Source of the DNA: a virus
IMG/VR virus record: IMGVR_UViG_3300046314_000558
Span: 35,860-99,859 of that record
Reading direction: 5' to 3' (one strand)
DNA length: 64,000 nt
Shown: one piece after another, positions 26,604 through 34,483 of the stretch
Layout of the letters: each line of letters starts with the position of its first letter
Numbering within the stretch: the first letter of the stretch is position 1
Translations under genes and position numbers: made by a program
The notes under the pieces: generated by a model
Told to the model about the DNA's origin: nothing
Seen by the model: only the letters and a program-made list of their open reading frames with translations
Databases searched by the model: none

Positions 26604-26806
26604 TAAACTACTCCTTGGTGAAATACCGTTATGTTAGGGTTGTTAATAGCTGAATCAGCTTTAAAGTAAACTACATCGCTAACTACAATATAATTGTAGC
26701 TAATATTATTGGCGTTGTGTAGTTCTTGCAATTGAGCGGCTGTTCCAGTAAATGTGTAAACAGTATTAGTTGAGCCAAAATAATCAATAATTTTTTCTGG
26801 TGTCAT
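26603..26806 (-). CDS. Small hypothetical protein, 67 aa
   Basis: Short gene between two beta-rich structural genes, overlapping the next start by one base and lying three bases from the previous gene. 'EKIIDYFGSTNTVYTFTGTA' shows no known motif. It is likely part of the tail adhesin set. Confidence 0.55.
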   Translation of the reverse strand: MTPEKIIDYFGSTNTVYTFTGTAAQLQELHNANNISYNYIVVSDVVYFKADSAINNPNITVFHQGVV

Positions 26807-26809
26807 GGT

Positions 26810-27280
26810 TTAGTTTCCATAATAGTTAACGCTTATGCTAAGACCTGCACCTGCAAGTGAAAGAGTTGTCCCAGCAGCTACAATATCTACGTATATATAG
26901 TTGCCTGCAGGTACTGTAGTATTTAAAGTAAAGTTAAAATTAGGAGTTTTAGCAGCTACAACAACATTATCTAATATAACGGTTGCGGTTGAATAAGACT
27001 GCCCCATTTTAAATCTCAGTATATTTGAACCGCCTGAAGGAACTCTTGTGAATTTTAGAGTTCCTGAGGTTACTAAACTATCGGTTGGAAAATAAAAACC
27101 CACATTACTGAGATTTTTGGTTGGCCGTACTTGAGTAGCAGCACTAGTAGTAATGCTTTTTGTTAGCAATTTAGTACCTGCAATTAGGTTGGCGGGTCCA
27201 GCTGTGAAAACACTCTTTACATTGGTAAAAACTTTACCAAGCGTATTATCAATTAAAAAATTTCTTGTTCTTGTTGCCAT
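26810..27280 (-). CDS. Beta-rich structural protein, 156 aa
   Basis: Low-charge protein rich in Thr, Val, Asn and Gly, with alternating hydrophobic strands and no export signal. It starts one base after the 27282 gene's stop. It resembles small tail-decoration or adhesin domains in composition only. Confidence 0.6.
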   Translation of the reverse strand: MATRTRNFLIDNTLGKVFTNVKSVFTAGPANLIAGTKLLTKSITTSAATQVRPTKNLSNVGFYFPTDSLVTSGTLKFTRVPSGGSNILRFKMGQSYSTATVILDNVVVAAKTPNFNFTLNTTVPAGNYIYVDIVAAGTTLSLAGAGLSISVNYYGN

Positions 27281-27281
27281 A

Positions 27282-28460
27282 TTACATCTCCAGAGTAGTT
27301 ACTGCTGCTTTCCACTGTAGAGAAACTCCTGATAAACCGGTTACGTATAAATTAATACTATTATTTACATCATCTGCTCTAACGTCAACAGTAATATTAG
27401 GGGAGCTTCTGGTAACTACAATTTCGTAGACGTTACCTACGTCAGATACCACGTTGGCCTTGTTTGACACAACGCTTTTTAGCGTAAAAGCAGCATAGTT
27501 ACTACCGTCATTTGATTCTGTACATACAACATCAACTGTATAATAAGTATTTGTACCCGTAGTAGTAGGAATCCTACTGTCTGGAATACCGCCAACAAAT
27601 AATTCAGTTTCTACAGCAGTTGTAGTATACCCAACCATTAAATATTGGTTAGTGTAAGGTGAGGATGCTATAGAACCGTAAAAAACTTCTTTTGTACTTG
27701 CGTCGTATTGTAGAACACCAAACGAGGTTTGTCCACTAAAACTGCTGCGTATAGGGTTAATGTATAAGCCAGCGGCGCTAGAACTTAGGCTACTATACGC
27801 ATCAGTATTTATAACTATAGATCCTGCTGCTGATGCGGTAGTACTAGGTCCTAGAGCAATGGCTCCGGCTGTTGCTATGGCATTAGTACCAATGGCTATA
27901 GCATAGGAATCAGCAGTAGAAGCACCAGATCCAATAGCTATCTCATTACTACCATTATTATATGTACCGTAACCTATAGCAATACTATTGGAAAGCATGC
28001 TACCCGGACCAGGGCTACCAGAGTGCGAATTATTACCAATAGCAATACAATTACTGGCAGAAGTAACATTGTTACCAATACCAATACTACTTCCACCGCC
28101 TACTACGTCCTCATTGTTGTTTCCAATCATTATGGAAGGTGTTCCAGGATGGTTGGAAATTATTTTAATAGGTGCATTAGAAGGAAATTCTATATTAGAT
28201 AATTTTAACCCAGGGTAGTACGTACCATCGCTACCTGTGTCCGAGTCAATAAAGCCCAAAGTATGACCAAGAGTGTTAGAAATAGAGCCGCTACTGCCAC
28301 CGCCACCACCGCCAGTACCAGTGGGTTTATTGGTCAAATCTGTATAACTACCGGAGGTTGCAACAGTGGCCAATCCTGCAACCTCACTAGCCTGTACTAC
28401 GCCGTCTGCTAGTAATTGCCCATTTGAGGCTAAATTTGCCAATAGTCTTGCTTTAGTCAT
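27282..28460 (-). CDS. Tail fibre/adhesin with YadA-type head repeats
   Basis: The 392-aa protein has a short coiled N-terminal part, a Gly-run linker, and at about residues 105-215 a series of 'NSIAIGYGT', 'NEIAIGSGA', 'YAIAIGTNA' repeats of about 14 residues. These are the left-handed parallel beta-roll repeats found in trimeric autotransporter heads. The rest is beta-rich. In a phage this is a trimeric fibre likely to bind the host. AAGGG precedes its ATG. Confidence 0.75.
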   Translation of the reverse strand: MTKARLLANLASNGQLLADGVVQASEVAGLATVATSGSYTDLTNKPTGTGGGGGGSSGSISNTLGHTLGFIDSDTGSDGTYYPGLKLSNIEFPSNAPIKIISNHPGTPSIMIGNNNEDVVGGGSSIGIGNNVTSASNCIAIGNNSHSGSPGPGSMLSNSIAIGYGTYNNGSNEIAIGSGASTADSYAIAIGTNAIATAGAIALGPSTTASAAGSIVINTDAYSSLSSSAAGLYINPIRSSFSGQTSFGVLQYDASTKEVFYGSIASSPYTNQYLMVGYTTTAVETELFVGGIPDSRIPTTTGTNTYYTVDVVCTESNDGSNYAAFTLKSVVSNKANVVSDVGNVYEIVVTRSSPNITVDVRADDVNNSINLYVTGLSGVSLQWKAAVTTLEM

Positions 28461-28469
28461 AAGCCGCCC

Positions 28470-28553
28470 TTAATTTGCAGCAGCACGTGCTGCTAAATAT
28501 TCTAATATTTCCCGCTCATAGTTCTGGAAATAACTCTTTATGTATGTACTCAT
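28470..28553 (-). CDS. Possible very small protein, 27 aa
   Basis: An ATG frame overlapping the end of the bilin reductase gene in another frame encodes 'MSTYIKSYFQNYEREILEYL' and an Ala-rich end. It fills the gap up to the 27282 gene. There is no good ribosome binding site, so this is tentative. Confidence 0.25.
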   Translation of the reverse strand: MSTYIKSYFQNYEREILEYLAARAAAN

Positions 28554-29202
28554 GCACTTGGTCATCACTGAATCCCAGGGTTTTTAATACTCGTGGAGTA
28601 TGTGGGTTGCACTTTTGTTGCTGACAGTAATAATTTTGCTGAGCAGTGTAGTCAAACTTGGCAACTTGTTCGTCATAGGTTAAATTAGGACGATTGGCCT
28701 TTATTGCATCCAAGTAGTAAATCAACGACTTTTTACTTAATTCTAGTATCACTGATAGTTCAAATTCTGAGTTTATATTGCCTGCTGCAACCATACGCGG
28801 GCTAAAAATGTTTTGTGCCCAGGCCGGCAGTTGTCGCGGTTTTGACCACTCGGTTGGTTCTACGAACTCTTCAAACCACTTACACATCGGGTGTTCTGGG
28901 TTGCCAGCAGGAGAGAAGTCTAAGAAAGCTCCGGTAATTTTGTTTGTACCAGCTACAATATCAAATCCGTATATTGGGGCTGAGTCGTAGGTGTGTGGAA
29001 ATACGCACAAGTGCATCATCCACAGTTTTTTACTATCACTTACGTCAATAATGTCCAAGTTAGCACGGCGTACCCAAGCACTTAAGTAATTCTTGGTGTA
29101 CCATTCTGAGGTGATTTCACTGGTCGAAAGAAAAGCACGCTGATTGAGGATGCTTTCCAATTCTTCAGCGTGCTTTTTTAATTTGTTAAATATTGTGCTC
29201 AT
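28516..29202 (-). CDS. Ferredoxin-dependent bilin reductase (PcyA/PcyX/PebS family)
   Basis: Reduces biliverdin IXa, made by the heme oxygenase upstream, to a phycobilin using electrons from ferredoxin. The 228-aa length equals that of the family. Core signatures are visible: 'MHLCVFPHTYDSAPIYGFDI' then 'VAGTNKITGAFLDFSP' (catalytic Asp95, which lines up with Asp105 of PcyA/PebS), and the C-terminal 'YYCQQQKCNPHTPRVL' and 'YIHKELFPEL', which match cyanobacterial PcyA ends. By spacing from that Asp, the PcyA Glu76 and His88 positions hold Cys66 and Tyr78, so it is unlikely to be a standard PcyA; a PcyX-like enzyme making phycoerythrobilin is the best guess. No ferredoxin gene is seen in the window. 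It overlaps the heme oxygenase gene by 17 bases. Confidence 0.9.
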   Translation of the reverse strand: MSTIFNKLKKHAEELESILNQRAFLSTSEITSEWYTKNYLSAWVRRANLDIIDVSDSKKLWMMHLCVFPHTYDSAPIYGFDIVAGTNKITGAFLDFSPAGNPEHPMCKWFEEFVEPTEWSKPRQLPAWAQNIFSPRMVAAGNINSEFELSVILELSKKSLIYYLDAIKANRPNLTYDEQVAKFDYTAQQNYYCQQQKCNPHTPRVLKTLGFSDDQVHEYIHKELFPEL

Positions 29203-29728
29203 CGGCTAGCTCGTCAAATAAGTCAAATATTAATTCAAAGCACTTGTTTGCCTCTGCAGCCATGTTGTCCGATAATTTTTCTCGTAATGCTTTAATAGTA
29301 TCATTACGGTTTTCAAACTCATACATAAGTCCGCTGCCAGGTATTACCCGTTTAATCATCTGACCTCCGTACATGTCGCCCATATGTCGAACATATACAT
29401 GTGCTAGCAGCCCTGCATCGTTTAAAGTATCTAAATGATTTTCATAAGCTGTAGTAGCTGGATAAGTAGCGGCTAATGGAGGAAAAACCATCGAACGGAT
29501 AAGTTCTTGTAAGTCTTCATAAATAGCTGGCGTACGATAAATTCCTGGTAGATTGTTGAGCAATCCACGCGATTTACACAAGTGTTCTAGCTTTTTATAC
29601 GCCGCTAACTGATTGAATAAGTAATCGTAGTAAATACTTTTAGCCATATTACCAGATACCAACAACTTAGTAAATCTATGCTGTTCTGCTAGCTGATGAC
29701 TAGCATGTGTTTGTTCTTTTAATGACAT
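29186..29728 (-). CDS. ho: Heme oxygenase
   Basis: Opens the heme ring to biliverdin, carbon monoxide and ferrous iron, with electrons from ferredoxin or a similar donor. The N-terminal 'THASHQLAEQHRF' places the proximal heme ligand at H11, and the distal helix signature 'AHVYVRHMGDMYGGQMIKR' (about residues 110-128) matches the family pattern with GD-x-x-GGQ. The 180-aa length is a little shorter than bacterial and cyanophage enzymes. The ATG lies 6 bases after a terminator hairpin and has no Shine-Dalgarno sequence; the next in-frame ATG is too far inside to be the start. It is the first gene of a two-gene cassette inside the tail-fibre array. Confidence 0.95.
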   Translation of the reverse strand: MSLKEQTHASHQLAEQHRFTKLLVSGNMAKSIYYDYLFNQLAAYKKLEHLCKSRGLLNNLPGIYRTPAIYEDLQELIRSMVFPPLAATYPATTAYENHLDTLNDAGLLAHVYVRHMGDMYGGQMIKRVIPGSGLMYEFENRNDTIKALREKLSDNMAAEANKCFELIFDLFDELADEHNI

Positions 29729-29733
29729 AATGT

Positions 29734-29760
29734 AAAAACAAGGGCTTGTGCCCTTGTTTT
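29734..29760 (-). terminator. Terminator directly before the heme oxygenase start
   Basis: On the - strand, AAAACAAGGGC pairs with GCCCTTGTTTT around an ACAA loop, then a T tract. It covers the stop codon of the tail chaperone gene and ends 6 bases before the heme oxygenase ATG. Confidence 0.88.
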
Positions 29761-30205
29761 ATTTGGTTGGTTTGACTGGAACAATAATTTCACTAGGGTT
29801 TTGAATATTAGCATATGTAGTCGTCATATCACGCAATTGTTGACGATATGTAGCCCACTCTGCACGCTTTTCTGCACTTAAACCATTATCTGGCAACTGT
29901 GACCAGTCCGATAGGTATAATTCATAATCACGCTGTCTGCGAACCCATAAGTCAGCTTTTTCTTCCTGAGATAATTCACGAGTAGTGATTATATTGCGAA
30001 CAATTCCGTCATCACACATCTCATAACCATCTTCACTTAGCAGTTCTTGCGAAATACTTGCACCACGTCGCTCAAAAGGGGCGTACCCCTTTTGAGTTAA
30101 CAGTTCTGGCGTAATTTCGTTTACCTGCCAAACTTCAAGTAAGTTAGGCTCAAAAACTGGATGGTCAATTGGCTGATTATTTTGTATTTTTATATAAAGT
30201 TTCAT
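29759..30205 (-). CDS. Tail fibre assembly chaperone-like protein
   Basis: A 148-aa protein with the layout of phage tail-fibre assembly proteins: an N-terminal beta part ('NQPIDHPVFEPNLLEV') and a C-terminal helical module 'WVRRQRDYELYLSDWSQLPD' plus 'EWATYRQQLRDM', typical of the APC-type chaperone domain. It directly follows the large fibre gene (10-base gap), which is the usual place for a chaperone that folds that fibre's tip. Confidence 0.8.
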   Translation of the reverse strand: MKLYIKIQNNQPIDHPVFEPNLLEVWQVNEITPELLTQKGYAPFERRGASISQELLSEDGYEMCDDGIVRNIITTRELSQEEKADLWVRRQRDYELYLSDWSQLPDNGLSAEKRAEWATYRQQLRDMTTTYANIQNPSEIIVPVKPTK

Positions 30206-30214
30206 TGTATTCCT

Positions 30215-33200
30215 TTATGCAGTGATGATTGGTTGGTCAGCGGTTAGAGTACTAGGAAATGCACGTCCAGCACCCCAAATTAAACGTACTCCAGCAGCTC
30301 CACCACGTTGTTGAAAAGCGTTTGGACTATTTTGACTGGTACTAGTACCACTACTACCACCGCCTCCACCATAATCTCCGCCACGCGCGCTGCCGTTGCC
30401 ATAACTGCCGGTTTCTCCGTGGGTACCATTTCCGCCACCACTACCACCACCGCCACCACTACCGTTAACGTTGACTTGGCCATAGCCAGCAACCCAACCC
30501 CCGGTACCGCTAGCACCTTGGCCCAATAAGCCCACACCGCCACCGCCGCCAACACCCCAAGTGCTACTATAACCATCCCTGGCCGCTGCACCACCTCCGC
30601 CAGGGTTTGCATTACCATTACCACTACCGCCAGCACCTGTATAACCAGCAGCACCCCCGCCGCCTGTACTCCAGCTACCTGCACCGCCAGTACCACCAAC
30701 ACCACCACCGTCGCCAACCCAACCACCGCCATAAGCATTACCAGTACCCGATGAATTAGGTCCGCCTGCTCCGCCGTGGTATCCAGCAACAGTAGTTGCA
30801 TTAATAAAGAAGGAAGGCGTACCTCCAGAGTTGCTTGACGAGTTTGTAGGCTGAGTGCCGTAACTACCAACTTGCACAGTATAACTATTGCCAGGTACAA
30901 CAGTAATATTGTTTTTCCAACCTAAACCACCACCACCTGCACCGCCGCTTGACCACTGATAGCCTCCCCAGCCGCCACTACCAACGCAAACAGCGCTTAC
31001 TGAGGTAACTGCAGTAGGAGCTACCCAGGTATATGTTCCAGGACCAACGTTAGTTCCGTACAATTGTTGGCCTTGTGGGTAGTTTAAGGCAAAATTCCAC
31101 GTAAACTTTTTATCTAGACTAACACTGCCAGCTGTAGCTCGTACAGTAAATGTAAATTTAGTAGTAGCTGCTATACTAGCAGGAGCTGTTCCAGTTAGTG
31201 TACCACTAGAATTCAAGTTTAGCCAACTAGGTAAACTGCCAGCAACTATTGAATGAGTGGCGTTGGTTCCGCTTATTTGTGCTTGTGTAAATGTAAAAGT
31301 ATTTACACTTCCAGGTACAATTAGTCCAGGAGCTGTCGAAGTACTATACATAGGCACTCCAGGGCCTACAATTAAAGTTACTGGCTTATACCCTGCTACT
31401 CCTCCGCTAGACGTAGCTATTACTGTGAAGCTGTAACTACTATTAGGAATATTGCCGGTGGCACTAACAACACCAGAAGAACTATCAATAGATAGCTGTG
31501 ATGGGGCTCCAACTAATGACCATGTGTACGTAAATGATGCGGCAATTTGGTTAGTTGCAGTATAGGTTTTTTGCTGAAAAGTGCTACCAGTTGTTAAACT
31601 CATAGTACTATCACCGTCAACCTGTACAATAGAATCCCAGTAGTTAACTGTACCGTCAGTACGTAAGAACGCACCAGGTAAGTTAAGTCTAGGAGGTACT
31701 GCACTAGTAACTAAATTAGTAACATAACCAACAACAGCACTTTGTGTAGGCACTTTAGTAGGACTATTTTGTGCTAGTGTAGTATCAGTACTAAATTCAT
31801 TAATTTGAGCACCTAGCTGAGCTCCAATAGATCCCAGGCGTAAACTAGTTAAACCACTTAAGTTAAAGGCATTAGCATTTAGTGTAGCGCTACCAGTAGC
31901 TTGGTTAACTGCAAAATAAGGTCCAACACGGAAATTACCAGATTGATCGGTACTTAGGTAGTATACTCGACCAGGAAATGTTTGTACAACTTCTTTTGAT
32001 TGATCTGGTTGCTGCGTAGGAGTATTTGGGTAGTTTGTACTACTTACTCCGCCAGTACCAATATTTAAAAAGTCGTGACCAGTTAGGCGTACTAAACTAA
32101 ATTTATAACGAATACTGGCCACAGAGCCTGCAGCAGAGGTATTTACTTTTTGCTGAGCTAGTACCACTGTAATAACACTAGCGGCATTTGCCCAACCGCC
32201 AGAAACGGACTGGATAATATAAGAAGAACTGTCTCCGGCTAGTTGAATACTTCCACCAGCTACAGGTAGTGCGGTTAAGTTATTAAGGATTAAGGTAAAA
32301 CCTGCTTGTCCACCAACACTAGATATTGTTCCTGAACCACCACTTGTAGTAGTAAAGGTGCTACCTTGGGTAAACGCACCGCCTGCATTCTCTGCAATAT
32401 AAAGCGAGGTAGCTTGAGCACTAGTAACAACAGCTGTTGCTCCAGTATTGCTTGTAATGGTATCTCCTGGATTAATAGTTCCAGTATATGCGCTTGCTAA
32501 AGTCAGCATTGAACCGTAAACTGTACCAGTAACTGGTGTTTCACTAGCAGAGTAACCTGAAGCTACAGAACCATATGTACCATAAGAATTATTACCCGCT
32601 ACAGAACGCAATTGACCGCCGTTAGTTGCTGCGTAACCAAAATAACAGTAGTAAGTAAATGCAGACACAGCTTCTGCTGCACCACCATTGTCAATCCACA
32701 AAGCTACCCCATTGTCATGAATATTAGTATACTCATGAAATAACATAGACTTGTTACCGCTATTATGTACAGCACCATTAACGTAAGCACCAATTGCATT
32801 ATTACCAAAAGCCGCACATTCTAGAACATAAGGTGATTTAGTGGTAACAGGAGAAGCAGGGTTTAGTGCACAAAAAATACCTCGAGGTGTAGAGGTAGTA
32901 ATATCAGCAGGGATACTACCAGTACTCCAACCTGTCATTCCTTTAAAGGCTAGTTTATTCAGTAATGAACCATCTGACATCAACCACATGGTTGAGTTGG
33001 AATTACTAGTTACCCCATCAAGACTAGTACCGGTTTTAGGGGCTACAATTGTAGAACGCTGTCCATCGCCAACAATAGCTACGTTAGCTGGAATAGTGAT
33101 TGGTAACTGTTCTTCGTATGTTCCTGTTTTTACAAAAATTGTACTAAAAGGCGCTGCATTATTACATGCATACGCAATAGTTTTAAAGGAATTAGTAAGG

Positions 33201-33463
33201 CTAGTACCAAATCCTTCACTGTCAGTTCCATGAGGAGTAACGTAGTAGGTATTTTCGCTATAAGTAGCTGTACCGGCACCCGTAAGCATTACTGTCCAAT
33301 ATGCCGTGGTTGTTGGTATGGTACCAACTGTACCACTAGCATTAGTATAGCAATATACATTGCCGTTATAGCTTACTACGTCATTAAGAGTATATGTAAC
33401 GGCAGCGTCATATGCTCCTAGGTAGTTAAATCTAAGTTTTCCAAGATCAATTGTTTGTGTCAT
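30215..33463 (-). CDS. Large tail fibre with beta-helix and glycine-rich tip
   Basis: 1082 aa. The N-terminus 'LGKLRFNYLGAYDAAVTYTL' is a short attachment/binding module. Residues about 75-300 look like a right-handed beta-helix ('YYVTPHGTDSEGFGTSLTNS', 'VAIVGDGQRSTIV'), with cadherin/Ig-like beta domains at about 640-860 and a Gly-run tip at about 880-1060 ('GGGGSGGGNG' type). Poly-glycine tips of this kind occur in T4-like gp38 adhesins and several tail fibres that recognise surface proteins. It is followed by a fibre chaperone. Host recognition is the likely role. Confidence 0.85.
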   Translation of the reverse strand: MTQTIDLGKLRFNYLGAYDAAVTYTLNDVVSYNGNVYCYTNASGTVGTIPTTTAYWTVMLTGAGTATYSENTYYVTPHGTDSEGFGTSLTNSFKTIAYACNNAAPFSTIFVKTGTYEEQLPITIPANVAIVGDGQRSTIVAPKTGTSLDGVTSNSNSTMWLMSDGSLLNKLAFKGMTGWSTGSIPADITTSTPRGIFCALNPASPVTTKSPYVLECAAFGNNAIGAYVNGAVHNSGNKSMLFHEYTNIHDNGVALWIDNGGAAEAVSAFTYYCYFGYAATNGGQLRSVAGNNSYGTYGSVASGYSASETPVTGTVYGSMLTLASAYTGTINPGDTITSNTGATAVVTSAQATSLYIAENAGGAFTQGSTFTTTSGGSGTISSVGGQAGFTLILNNLTALPVAGGSIQLAGDSSSYIIQSVSGGWANAASVITVVLAQQKVNTSAAGSVASIRYKFSLVRLTGHDFLNIGTGGVSSTNYPNTPTQQPDQSKEVVQTFPGRVYYLSTDQSGNFRVGPYFAVNQATGSATLNANAFNLSGLTSLRLGSIGAQLGAQINEFSTDTTLAQNSPTKVPTQSAVVGYVTNLVTSAVPPRLNLPGAFLRTDGTVNYWDSIVQVDGDSTMSLTTGSTFQQKTYTATNQIAASFTYTWSLVGAPSQLSIDSSSGVVSATGNIPNSSYSFTVIATSSGGVAGYKPVTLIVGPGVPMYSTSTAPGLIVPGSVNTFTFTQAQISGTNATHSIVAGSLPSWLNLNSSGTLTGTAPASIAATTKFTFTVRATAGSVSLDKKFTWNFALNYPQGQQLYGTNVGPGTYTWVAPTAVTSVSAVCVGSGGWGGYQWSSGGAGGGGLGWKNNITVVPGNSYTVQVGSYGTQPTNSSSNSGGTPSFFINATTVAGYHGGAGGPNSSGTGNAYGGGWVGDGGGVGGTGGAGSWSTGGGGAAGYTGAGGSGNGNANPGGGGAAARDGYSSTWGVGGGGGVGLLGQGASGTGGWVAGYGQVNVNGSGGGGGSGGGNGTHGETGSYGNGSARGGDYGGGGGSSGTSTSQNSPNAFQQRGGAAGVRLIWGAGRAFPSTLTADQPIITA

Positions 33464-33696
33464 ATGATGCTCACTATAAGGTGGCCTTTATTATTTATCG
33501 AAAAATTCATAGAGTTTTTCGTCCAAAAAAATGTACGATATCCTGTGGCCGTAGGAATCGCGTCCGGTAGTTCTACCGGAGAACCATCGTATACTAAATC
33601 AATATACGCTTGTCCTGTTTTAGGGTTCATTCTTGCACCGACAAAATTTTGATTAATAATATCGGCTAAATCAAGTTGTACTGGCGATAGTTTCAT
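33460..33696 (-). CDS. Small structural protein, 78 aa
   Basis: Overlaps the fibre gene by four bases (ATGA) and the upstream gene by one, so it is translated with them. The sequence has 'MNPKTGQAYIDLVYDGSPVE' and no known motif. Its place suggests a baseplate or fibre-attachment part. Confidence 0.6.
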   Translation of the reverse strand: MKLSPVQLDLADIINQNFVGARMNPKTGQAYIDLVYDGSPVELPDAIPTATGYRTFFWTKNSMNFSINNKGHLIVSII

Positions 33697-34016
33697 TATT
33701 CAACTCCTTGCAGGATTGAAAAAATTACGTCAAGGCTTTGTGCTATCATGGCGCTAACTACTAGGCTATCACCTGGTAGTAGCACAAGCTTGTTGCCGCG
33801 CATTAGTTCGTAAGGATCGCCAGCATCTATGCGTTTGTTTTTGTGCACAAAGGTGTCTACACCAGCTCTGCGAGTTTTAATTGTAAAAGGCACTGTGGTG
33901 CTTAGCAAGTTGCTAACACTACAACCAATTATAATTGCTTTTTCTGTGGCTGTGTATACTACAGTTTCTGCAGTACCTACGCCATTTGCAATTGCGTTAG
34001 TAAATGTTGTTGCCAT
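33696..34016 (-). CDS. Tail-associated structural protein, 106 aa
   Basis: Beta-rich protein with the pattern 'AIIIGCSVSNLLSTTVPFTI', then 'DAGDPYELMRGNKLVLLPGD', a layout commonly seen in small phage virion proteins. It lies in the adhesin array with 3-base and 1-base contacts to its neighbours. Confidence 0.65.
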   Translation of the reverse strand: MATTFTNAIANGVGTAETVVYTATEKAIIIGCSVSNLLSTTVPFTIKTRRAGVDTFVHKNKRIDAGDPYELMRGNKLVLLPGDSLVVSAMIAQSLDVIFSILQGVE

Positions 34017-34019
34017 GTT

Positions 34020-34475
34020 TTACCCCAATGCAATTGCCATAACAATGGCTTTTTGTGTTGCTAGTGTGTCCACTTCAGACTTTCGGTAGGTATCTGCTAG
34101 ACCAACTGGATCATAAGCAACGAACCTTAAAAAGTCCCCAATTACTGCAGCTTGAACTAAACTAATGTTGGTACCATTTGTGGCCACATAGTCACTGTTG
34201 CCAAGCTGGATACCGTTTAACCAAACATCTAAGAATCCCGGAGAATATCCACCAGGAAATACAAAGGTGGTTTGAGCTGCGGTGGCTGTTGTTTCGTATA
34301 TGCGACGTGTTCCTGCAGTAGCCCCACTGCTAAGTGAAGCTATTGTACCATCTGATTTCTTATAGTAAATAGCGCCATCAGCATCATTGAGCGCTAGCTC
34401 GCCAGGGGTTAAATCTGCGGGTTGCGGTATCTTGCCTGGCTCTGAGCTTCGTTTAATTTTTAATACTGGAGCCAT
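34020..34475 (-). CDS. Short tail fibre with conserved N-terminal attachment module
   Basis: A 151-aa protein whose start 'MAPVLKIKRSSEPGKIPQ', with 'LTPGELALNDADGAIYYKKS', is the common N-terminal module of phage tail fibres. The same module begins the 34484 gene. The remaining 80 residues include 'VWLNGIQLGNSDYVATNGTN', seen in many fibre proteins. Confidence 0.75.
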   Translation of the reverse strand: MAPVLKIKRSSEPGKIPQPADLTPGELALNDADGAIYYKKSDGTIASLSSGATAGTRRIYETTATAAQTTFVFPGGYSPGFLDVWLNGIQLGNSDYVATNGTNISLVQAAVIGDFLRFVAYDPVGLADTYRKSEVDTLATQKAIVMAIALG

Positions 34476-34483
34476 ACACGTCC

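Noticed and set aside
28516-28600. Frameshift at the end of the bilin reductase, since another frame stays open past its stop
   Set aside because: The reductase already ends with the family C-terminus 'YIHKELFPEL', so no frameshift is needed.
29780-29840. Promoter for the heme oxygenase gene inside the chaperone gene (TTGCGT and TAATAT)
   Set aside because: The spacer would be 20 bases and the -10 matches only four of six positions, and a terminator lies between it and the gene.
30280-30900. Long open frame in another frame of the fibre gene
   Set aside because: It is a shadow of the Gly-rich fibre tip, whose GGN codons keep alternative frames open.
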